Source: Burkholderiales bacterium (lineage in GTDB: Bacteria > Pseudomonadota > Gammaproteobacteria > Burkholderiales > SG8-39). From it: 7,459 nt of DNA. How positions within the stretch are numbered: the first letter of the stretch is position 1; each line of letters begins with the position of its first letter. The notes beneath the pieces are model-generated. The model made no database searches. It was not told the DNA's origin and worked only from the letters and a program-made list of their open reading frames with translations. The position numbers and the translations under genes are program-made. Location of the stretch: NCBI GenBank assembly GCA_025929745.1, contig JAICPQ010000135.1, positions 1 through 7,459 of the forward strand. The letters run 5' to 3'. Shown here piece after piece: positions 1 to 4,875 of the stretch.

Positions 1-577
1 CTTGTTCCGCGATGGCGCGTAACGTGGTGGCGAGTCGCGGGTTTCGCAGAACGGCGCCCGCCGCCGGAGCTTTTCCATGCGGAAGGAAAATCCCTTTCGA
101 GGGCGCATCCAATTCCGGCGCCGTCTGCTCGATCCAGCGCGAAAGCCGCGCGGTGACGGGAAAACCATCGCCCGCGTAGTGAATCGAATCCTCGAAGCAT
201 CTGGCGAACGGCAACCGGCCATGGCGCGCGTGCGCCTCGCAGAAGCTGGCGACCGCGCCCGGCGTTGTCAGCGTCGCCGGCGCAAGGCCGCGGAACGGGA
301 TCTCCGCCTGCCCGGCAAAACAATCGAGCCTTGCTGCGGCGGTAGCGCGCCCGCCGCCGTCCAGGTACGAGACGCGCTTCGCGGCCGCGTCATAGATGAG
401 CCAGAAGGCGTCGCCGCCGATGCTGCACATGTGGGGATAGAGAACGGCGAGCGAAGACGCGGCGGCGAGCGCGGCATCCACCGCGGAACCGCCATTGCGC
501 AGCGCGTCCGCGCCGGCGGCCGAGGCGAGCGCATGTGGGCTCGCGACCATGCCGCGAGGTGCGAAGACCGGCGTCAT
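1..577 (-). CDS. gamma-glutamyltransferase-like N-terminal nucleophile hydrolase (partial, N-terminal 192 residues)
   Basis: The first 192 residues of a gamma-glutamyltransferase (GGT) family protein, cut off by the left edge. The family cleaves gamma-glutamyl amide bonds (glutathione and related compounds) or transfers the glutamyl group. Family signatures seen: GMVASPHALAS (residues 9-19), GGSAVDAALAAA (29-40), LAVLYPHMCSIGGDAF (43-58), LDGGGRA (72-78) and TLTTPGAVASF (102-112). Full-length members are about 500-580 residues and cleave themselves before a catalytic Thr in the second half, which lies outside the window. There is no signal peptide, so this version looks cytoplasmic, unlike periplasmic E. 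coli GGT. The LDGGGRA stretch replaces the Leu-Asp-Phe-Arg-Glu region where classical GGTs carry the substrate-carboxylate Arg, so the substrate may not be glutathione. The ATG overlaps the stop of the upstream methionine synthase (TGATG), which indicates co-translation. Family call firm; substrate unknown. Confidence 0.88.
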   Translation of the reverse strand, partial: MTPVFAPRGMVASPHALASAAGADALRNGGSAVDAALAAASSLAVLYPHMCSIGGDAFWLIYDAAAKRVSYLDGGGRATAAARLDCFAGQAEIPFRGLAPATLTTPGAVASFCEAHARHGRLPFARCFEDSIHYAGDGFPVTARLSRWIEQTAPELDAPSKGIFLPHGKAPAAGAVLRNPRLATTLRAIAEQ

Positions 578-1632
578 CAACGCCCGCGCTTCTTGCCCGT
601 TCGCTTGCCTGTGGACCCGTATCGTTTCCGTGCGAGGGCGGCGCCGGCCGCAAGCGCTTCGAGCTTCCAGCGGGCGATCTCGCGATCCATCGGCGCCATG
701 CCGCAGTTGGTGCACGGGAAAAGGTGCTTGGCGGGAACGTATTTGAGCGCCTTGCCGATGACTTCACAAACTTCCTGCGGCGTCTCGACGTTCTCGCTCG
801 CCACGTCAATCACTCCCAGAAGCACGTCCTTGCCCTTCAGCAGGCGCAGGAGCTCGACCGGCACCTTGGAATGGATGCACTCGAGCGAGACCTGGTTGAT
901 CCTGCTTTTCGCGAGCGCGGGGAAGATCTCCTCGTACTGGCGCCAGGACTCGCCGAGGGTTTTCTTCCAGTCCAGGTTCGCCTTGATGCCGTAGCCATAG
1001 CAGATGTGCACGCACGTCGTGCACTTGAGGCCGGCGCTCGCACGGTGCAGGGCATCGATGCCCCAGCGCTTGACGTCATCCATGTAGACGTTGAACGCGG
1101 GCTCGTCGAACTGGATTACGTCGACGCCGTCCTTCTCGAGCGCGCGCGCTTCCTGGTTGAGGAGATCGGCGAACGCCATCGCGAGCTTCACCTTGTCGCC
1201 GTAATGGCGGTCGGCGATGGTGTCGACGATGGTCATCGGCCCGGGCATGGTGATCTTGAGCTTCTTTTTCGTATGCGCTCTTGCCAGCTTTGCTTCAACT
1301 TCATGCACGCGGCTTCTGAGGCGCAGCGGTCCGACGACCACCGGCACCATCGCGTCATAGCGATTGTTGCGGATGCCCATCTTCACCTTGTGCTCGAAGT
1401 CGATGCCTTCGACGAACTCGAGGAAGCCGTGCACGAAGTGCTGCCGCGACTGCTCGCCGTCGCTTACGATGTCGACGCCGGCGTCTTCCTGCTCCTTCAG
1501 CCAAAGCAGCGTCGCGTCGCGCTTTGCGTGCTCAAGCTCGGCGCCTTGTACACGCCACGCCGGCCATAGCTTTCCCGTTTCCGCAAGCCATGCGGGTTTG
1601 GGCAGGCTTCCGGCGATGGTGGTCTTGAACAT
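577..1632 (-). CDS. MetE-like cobalamin-independent methionine synthase, single catalytic domain (MesD-like)
   Basis: A 351-residue protein matching only the C-terminal catalytic barrel of cobalamin-independent methionine synthase; full-length MetE is about 750 residues. It should methylate homocysteine to methionine in the cytoplasm. Seen: IAGSLPKP near the N-terminus (6-13), SDGEQSRQHF (57-66), the FDEPAF homocysteine-site motif (175-180), and a zinc set His209, Cys211 (VHICYGYG), Glu251 (SLECIHS) and Cys310 (CTNCGM), equivalent to E. coli MetE His641, Cys643, Glu665 and Cys726. From memory, the wording (LPKPAWLAE, IKANLDWKKTLG, PCTNCGMAP) resembles the folate-independent MesD family of Acinetobacter and other proteobacteria, which works with MesX (DUF1852). 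No MesX is visible here, so the methyl donor is open. A basic tail (about 337-351, rich in Lys/Arg/Gly) is unusual. A GGAG Shine-Dalgarno site lies 8 nt before the ATG. The stop overlaps the GGT-like start. MetE-like call very firm; MesD subtype moderate. Confidence 0.93.
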   Translation of the reverse strand: MFKTTIAGSLPKPAWLAETGKLWPAWRVQGAELEHAKRDATLLWLKEQEDAGVDIVSDGEQSRQHFVHGFLEFVEGIDFEHKVKMGIRNNRYDAMVPVVVGPLRLRSRVHEVEAKLARAHTKKKLKITMPGPMTIVDTIADRHYGDKVKLAMAFADLLNQEARALEKDGVDVIQFDEPAFNVYMDDVKRWGIDALHRASAGLKCTTCVHICYGYGIKANLDWKKTLGESWRQYEEIFPALAKSRINQVSLECIHSKVPVELLRLLKGKDVLLGVIDVASENVETPQEVCEVIGKALKYVPAKHLFPCTNCGMAPMDREIARWKLEALAAGAALARKRYGSTGKRTGKKRGR

Positions 1633-1674
1633 ATGTCGGGCTCCGGTGACAGCGACGAAATCGTTACGCCAAAC

Positions 1675-1680
1675 TATAAT
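1675..1680 (+). promoter_or_regulatory. putative -10 box (TATAAT) for the small membrane protein gene
   Basis: A perfect TATAAT lies 28 bp before the GTG start at 1708 and predicts transcription from about 1687, with a leader of roughly 20 nt that includes the Shine-Dalgarno site. No good -35 sits at the usual 16-18 bp; the nearest resemblance, GTGACA at 1646-1651, is 23 bp away, which is too far. The box lies downstream of an in-frame ATG at 1633, so a transcript from it would exclude that ATG. Confidence 0.5.
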
Positions 1681-1694
1681 CGACCGCTACAAAA

Positions 1695-1700
1695 GGGAGG
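1695..1700 (+). promoter_or_regulatory. Shine-Dalgarno site deciding the GTG start at 1708
   Basis: GGGAGG lies 7 nt before GTG 1708. It selects this start over the in-frame ATG at 1633, which has no such site and sits against the start of the divergent methionine synthase gene, and over ATG 1717, which is 16 nt away. Confidence 0.7.
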
Positions 1701-1707
1701 CTCTCAG

Positions 1708-1929
1708 GTGTTTGGAATGTTGGTGGGGACGTTCTGCTCGTTCGTGATGGGAATCTTCAATCCGTATGTCGTCAACAAAGCCGGTCCCGACTGGATGTGG
1801 GGCGGCGGGCGCAACGACCTCGTGCGAAACCTTTACTTCCGCCACGATGGCACTTTCCGCCGCTATGGCCGCCTCGCCCTGATCGCCACGCTATTTGGTG
1901 GCTCCGCAGCCGTGTTCTGGATGCTCTAG
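1708..1929 (+). CDS. hypothetical small membrane protein (73 aa)
   Basis: I do not recognise this protein. From GTG 1708 it has 73 residues: a hydrophobic N-terminal segment (about 3-20, MLVGTFCSFVMGIFNPYV), a polar middle with a Trp/Gly cluster (about 29-34) and several Arg residues, and a hydrophobic C-terminal segment (about 54-73, LALIATLFGGSAAVFWML). Two membrane-spanning segments joined by a basic loop are likely; alternatively the first segment is an uncleaved signal anchor. A Shine-Dalgarno site and a TATAAT box upstream support it as real. An in-frame extension to ATG 1633 would add 25 polar residues but lies upstream of the promoter and Shine-Dalgarno site. It is divergent from the methionine synthase gene and stands alone. 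A weak terminator-like hairpin follows. Confidence 0.65.
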   Translation: MFGMLVGTFCSFVMGIFNPYVVNKAGPDWMWGGGRNDLVRNLYFRHDGTFRRYGRLALIATLFGGSAAVFWML

Positions 1930-1948
1930 AAATTCACACTGGCGGCGC

Positions 1949-1980
1949 CGAGGAATTCACGCCTCGAAGCCATTTCTTTT
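1949..1980 (+). terminator. weak terminator-like hairpin after the small membrane protein gene
   Basis: CGAGG (1949-1953) can pair with CCTCG (1962-1966) across an 8-nt loop, followed by a T-rich run ending at 1980. The stem is only five pairs and the run is not immediately adjacent, so this is a weak candidate. Confidence 0.3.
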
Positions 1981-2019
1981 GCAAAGTCTGTTGAATCAAG
2001 TCATTCTATGTCCGCGGTC

Positions 2020-2035
2020 CGACCCGGACGGGTCG
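2020..2035. repeat. 16-bp near-perfect palindrome (possible operator)
   Basis: CGACCCG-GA-CGGGTCG is a perfect 7-bp inverted repeat around a 2-bp centre. It lies 58 bp before the start of the DUF1161-like gene in a 164-bp intergenic region. The centre is too short for a good hairpin loop, so a dimeric regulator site is more likely than a terminator. No regulator is identified, and chance formation in GC-rich DNA cannot be excluded. Confidence 0.35.
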
Positions 2036-2093
2036 ACGCAAATAAGAGTGCAGCCCTTCGAAGGTTGCAACTGCGATCGATAAAGGGGAAATC

Positions 2094-2324
2094 ATGGTGA
2101 AGCTCATAGCGGCGGCAGTGGTGATGGGCCTCTCGGTGTCCGGACCGGCGCTCGCGCAGCGCAAGGACTGCGGGGAGCTCAAGGGCGAGATCGAAGCCAA
2201 GATTAAGCAGAACGGAGTGGAAAAGTTCTCGCTCGACGTCGTCGAGGCCGACAAGCAGACCGAAGGCAAGGTCGTCGGCACGTGCGAGGGCGGCACGAAG
2301 AAAATCGTCTACAAGCGCGCCTAA
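2094..2324 (+). CDS. DUF1161-like small periplasmic protein
   Basis: A 76-residue exported protein. It has a clear signal peptide: Met-Val-Lys, a hydrophobic core (about 4-18) and a PALA cleavage motif, with cleavage probably after Ala21. The mature part is about 55 residues with two Cys, one in KDCGELK and one in GTCEGGTKKIVYKR, which could form a disulfide in the periplasm. This two-Cys layout with a C-terminal CEGGTKKIVY matches, from memory, the DUF1161 family of small proteobacterial proteins of unknown function. The Shine-Dalgarno site AGGGG (2084-2088) is 5 nt before the ATG. Its stop overlaps the stop of the convergent MFS gene. No function is established; the family call is from recall. 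Confidence 0.82.
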   Translation: MVKLIAAAVVMGLSVSGPALAQRKDCGELKGEIEAKIKQNGVEKFSLDVVEADKQTEGKVVGTCEGGTKKIVYKRA

Positions 2325-2338
2325 AGGCGCCTTTCTCT
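2317..2338. terminator. weak bidirectional terminator candidate between convergent genes
   Basis: GCGCC (2317-2321), a TAAA loop and GGCGC (2326-2330) form a 5-bp hairpin that contains the overlapping stop codons of both convergent genes, followed on the plus strand by CTTTCTCTT. The short stem makes a true intrinsic terminator doubtful, but no other candidate exists at this junction. Confidence 0.3.
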
Positions 2339-3544
2339 TGCGGTAAGCAGCCAGGCCGCGGCCGCGGCCTGGGCTGCGAGCAGCAGCCCGAAGGCGAAGC
2401 GGTACGCCTCGGGATCGTAACGGCCCTGCGCGCCCGGCCACTGGCCGAGGACGGCGCCGACTCCCCATTGCACGGCAAACGAAGTCCCGAAAAGAACGAC
2501 GTTCGACGCGGTCGTCACGCGCCCGGTTTGCGCCTGCGGCACGAGCTGTGTGAGTAGCGAGTAAGCGATGATTGCCGCGATGCTGGTCGCGGCGAACAGC
2601 ACGAGAAACACGAGCGGCCAGCGCTGCGACCCCAAGGCGATCGGCACGAAGGCTGCCGTGCAGGCGAGCATCCCTATCTGATAGAAGCGCAGCGCGGCGA
2701 CGCCGCGCTTTGCTGCCGCATCCGAAACCGGCCCGAGCGCGAGCGAGGCAGCCATGTACGCCGCTGCCGACCAGAAGAGGTGATCGGCTGCGGCCGCGCG
2801 GCTCAGGCCGTGCACGTCGGCGAGCCAGGGCGCGAACCAGAGTCCCTGCAGCGCCTGGAAGGTCGCCTGGCACAGCACGAGGGGCGCGGCGAGCCGCCAG
2901 AAATCCACGCGCGCGAAGATACGGCCGAGCATGCGGACTTGCTCGCCGAGCGTTTCTCCTTGGCCGGGAAGCGGGCGCTCGGGCACCACGAAATAGATCA
3001 CGGCGCCGGCGGCGACACTGAGCGCGCCGAGTCCGAGGAACATCGCGCGCCAGCCAAACGGGCCGAGCAGCGCTTCCACCGGCGCCGTCGCGGTGAGCGT
3101 GCCGACGCTGCCGATGCCGATCAACCACCCGGTCAACGAAATCAGCCGCTCGCGCGGAAACCACAGCGTGAAGGCTTTGATCGACCCCATGAGGCCGGCC
3201 GAAACGCCCAGGCCAATGAGCGCGCGCCCCGCCGACAGCATCGTGAGATCGCGCGCGAGGCCGAATACGAGCGCGCCGGCGCCCGCGACACAAAAAAGCG
3301 CGGCGGTACAGCGCCGCGGTCCGTAGCGATCGAGCGCAACGCCGAGCGGAAGCTGCGCGGCGGCGAAGGAAAGGAAATAAGCGCTCGTGAGCAAGCCGAG
3401 ATCAGAGGGCGCAAGACCGAAGTCGGCGATGAGATCCCTGGCGATCACCGCGTTGACGAACCGGTAGAAGTAGGAGAGGAAATAGCCCGCCGCGAACGGG
3501 CAGAACACGACAAGCATGGCGTTCACGGGTAGGCTAGCCGCCAT
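2321..3544 (-). CDS. MFS transporter
   Basis: An inner-membrane major facilitator superfamily protein of about 407 residues with the hydrophobicity pattern of 12 membrane segments. The GVALDRYGPRR stretch (about 68-78) is the family's cytoplasmic motif A between segments 2 and 3, and a hydrophilic loop (about 189-212) separates the two six-helix halves. CPFAAGYFLSYFYR (about 15-28) in segment 1 resembles a proteobacterial MFS subgroup of unknown substrate. The start is uncertain: ATG 3544 is chosen, but ATG 3519, GTG 3526 and ATGs at 3568 or 3580 are in frame, and none has a good Shine-Dalgarno site. The last two would lie well inside ubiX. With ATG 3544 the gene begins on the same CCATGG as ubiX on the other strand. 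The stop overlaps that of the DUF1161-like gene. The substrate cannot be inferred. Confidence 0.9.
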   Translation of the reverse strand: MAASLPVNAMLVVFCPFAAGYFLSYFYRFVNAVIARDLIADFGLAPSDLGLLTSAYFLSFAAAQLPLGVALDRYGPRRCTAALFCVAGAGALVFGLARDLTMLSAGRALIGLGVSAGLMGSIKAFTLWFPRERLISLTGWLIGIGSVGTLTATAPVEALLGPFGWRAMFLGLGALSVAAGAVIYFVVPERPLPGQGETLGEQVRMLGRIFARVDFWRLAAPLVLCQATFQALQGLWFAPWLADVHGLSRAAAADHLFWSAAAYMAASLALGPVSDAAAKRGVAALRFYQIGMLACTAAFVPIALGSQRWPLVFLVLFAATSIAAIIAYSLLTQLVPQAQTGRVTTASNVVLFGTSFAVQWGVGAVLGQWPGAQGRYDPEAYRFAFGLLLAAQAAAAAWLLTARERRL

Positions 3545-4133
3545 GGCGAAGCGCTTGATCGTCGGCATCACCGGTGCCACGGGGGCGGTCTACGGAGTTG
3601 AAATCTTGAGAACGCTGAAGAGCGTCGGTGGCTGGGAAAGTCATCTCGTCCTGTCCGACGCCGGCGCGCTCAACGTGTGGCACGAGCTCAGGATGAAGCG
3701 CAGGGAAGTCGAGAAGCTCGCCGACGTCGCCTATCACCCGAAGGACATCGCCGCGACGATCTCGAGCGGTTCGTATCTTACCGACGGCATGGTGATCGCG
3801 CCTTGCTCGATGAAGACGCTCGCGGCGGTCGCGCACGCGCACGCGGACGATCTGGTCTCCAGGGCCGCCGATGTCGTCCTCAAAGAACGTCGCCGCCTGG
3901 TGCTCGTGCCGCGCGAGACGCCGCTCAACCTCGCGCATCTGCGCAACATGGTGGCGGTGACCGAGATGGGCGCAATCGTGTTCCCGCCGGTACCGGCGTT
4001 CTACGCGGCTCCGAAGACGCTCGACGAGCTTGTCGCGCACACGGTAGCGCGCGTGCTCGACCTCTTCGGCGTGCACTCCGCTAAGCTCGCCCGCTGGCAG
4101 GGGATGAAAGGAATTCCCGAAGAGCGCGGTTGA
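3543..4133 (+). CDS. ubiX: UbiX flavin prenyltransferase
   Basis: A 196-residue member of the UbiX/Pad1 family, which joins a prenyl group from dimethylallyl phosphate to reduced FMN to make the prenyl-FMN cofactor of UbiD decarboxylases (ubiquinone synthesis). Seen: the FMN loop GITGATGA (8-15), PCSMKTLAA (87-95), RAADVVLKERR (107-117), VPRETPLNLAHLRNM (122-136) and PPVPAFYAAP (148-157). Arg107, Lys114, Arg124, Tyr154 and Trp185 keep the spacing I recall for the phosphate-binding and stacking residues of P. aeruginosa UbiX (122, 129, 139, 169, 200), so the enzyme should be active. The length is normal. ATG 3543 is chosen because the family starts just before the GITGATG loop; a 9-residue extension to ATG 3516 is possible. 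An AGG at 3531-3533 is a weak Shine-Dalgarno site. No ubiD is adjacent. The 3' end overlaps the convergent hydrolase gene by 53 nt. Confidence 0.95.
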   Translation: MAKRLIVGITGATGAVYGVEILRTLKSVGGWESHLVLSDAGALNVWHELRMKRREVEKLADVAYHPKDIAATISSGSYLTDGMVIAPCSMKTLAAVAHAHADDLVSRAADVVLKERRRLVLVPRETPLNLAHLRNMVAVTEMGAIVFPPVPAFYAAPKTLDELVAHTVARVLDLFGVHSAKLARWQGMKGIPEERG

Positions 4134-4875
4134 AGGTCGCGGCCTGCTCGATGTTGGCGATGTGGGCCGCCTGCGGAATTACCACCGTCTCCGCGCCCGG
4201 CACGTTTTCCCCTATGTAGCGCGTGCCGGGTGCAGCGGCGTCCTGCTCGCCGGTGATGGCGAGGACCGGGCGCTTGATTTCCTTCAGCCGCGCGGTGGTA
4301 TTGAGATTCGAAATGGCGTGGCAACAACCGACGTAGCCGGGCACCGGCGTCGCCTGGATCAATGCGGCGATGCGCGCCACCGCGTCCTTTTCTTTCTCCC
4401 TGAAATCCTTGGTGAACCAGCGCTCGAGCGTGCTACTCACGAGGGGCTGCATGCCCTTGGTTTCGGCTGTACGGATGCGCTCTTCCCACTGCTTCTTCGT
4501 TTCGGGCGTTTGCGTGTGCCCGGTATCGGCGAGGACGACTCGGTCGAAAAGGTCCGGCTGCTTGAGGACCAGCGTCTGGCCGATCATCCCGCCCATCGAG
4601 AGGCCGACGAAATGCGTCTGCGCGATTTTTAGGTGCTCGAGCAGCTGGCGCAGGTCCTCGGCGAGCATGTCAAGCGTATAGGGTCCTTTCGGCGCCTCGC
4701 TGGCGCCGTGGCCGCGCGTGTCGTAGAGGAGGATGCGAAAGCGATCCTTGAACGCGTCGAGCTGGTCGTCCCACATGCGCAGCGTGCACGCGAGCGAATG
4801 GCTGAACGTGAGCCACGCGCCGTCCTTGCCGTGGATCTCGTAGTTGGTCTCGATGCCGTTCGTCTTCGCCTTCAT
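4081..4875 (-). CDS. alpha/beta hydrolase, 3-oxoadipate enol-lactonase (PcaD)-like
   Basis: A 264-residue cytoplasmic alpha/beta-hydrolase. The triad is visible: nucleophile Ser93 in GLSMGGMIGQ (91-100), Asp212 in TGEQDAAAP and His238 in QAAHIANIEQ. HSLACTLRMW (26-35) is the oxyanion-side loop and YDTRGHGASEAP (51-62) follows strand 4. These motifs, the length and the ending AFNRALREFL-like (seen as TFNRALREFL, 247-256) fit the enol-lactonase group, which hydrolyses 3-oxoadipate enol-lactone in the protocatechuate pathway. No other pca genes are present, so another ester or lactone substrate is equally possible. A strong GGAGGA site precedes the ATG, which overlaps the upstream phosphodiesterase stop (ATGA), so the two are one operon. 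The last 17 codons lie opposite the 3' end of ubiX. Fold call firm; substrate uncertain. Confidence 0.9.
   Translation of the reverse strand: MKAKTNGIETNYEIHGKDGAWLTFSHSLACTLRMWDDQLDAFKDRFRILLYDTRGHGASEAPKGPYTLDMLAEDLRQLLEHLKIAQTHFVGLSMGGMIGQTLVLKQPDLFDRVVLADTGHTQTPETKKQWEERIRTAETKGMQPLVSSTLERWFTKDFREKEKDAVARIAALIQATPVPGYVGCCHAISNLNTTARLKEIKRPVLAITGEQDAAAPGTRYIGENVPGAETVVIPQAAHIANIEQAATFNRALREFLSSPASGRA

Noticed and set aside
77..994. 305-codon plus-strand reading frame across the left end
   Set aside because: It crosses the GGT-like and methionine synthase genes on the opposite strand, both strongly supported, and is Arg-rich with no motif.
535..1569. 344-codon plus-strand reading frame antisense to the methionine synthase gene
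   Set aside because: It mirrors a firmly identified gene, shows no family motif, and has the composition expected from the reverse of GC-rich codons.
1646..1651. GTGACA as a -35 partner for the TATAAT at 1675
   Set aside because: The 23-bp spacer is outside the workable range for a sigma-70 type promoter.
1633..1707. N-terminal extension of the small membrane protein to ATG 1633
   Set aside because: This ATG abuts the divergent start, lies upstream of the TATAAT box and lacks a Shine-Dalgarno site, whereas GTG 1708 has GGGAGG 7 nt before it.
1931..1960. Direct repeat AATTCAC (1931-1937 and 1954-1960)
   Set aside because: Seven bases, two copies only; no sign of an array, att site or mobile-element boundary.
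2001..3293. 430-codon minus-strand reading frame overlapping the MFS transporter in another frame
   Set aside because: It is Arg/Ala-rich without recognisable motifs and shares its strand with the clear MFS gene; a typical GC-rich shadow frame.
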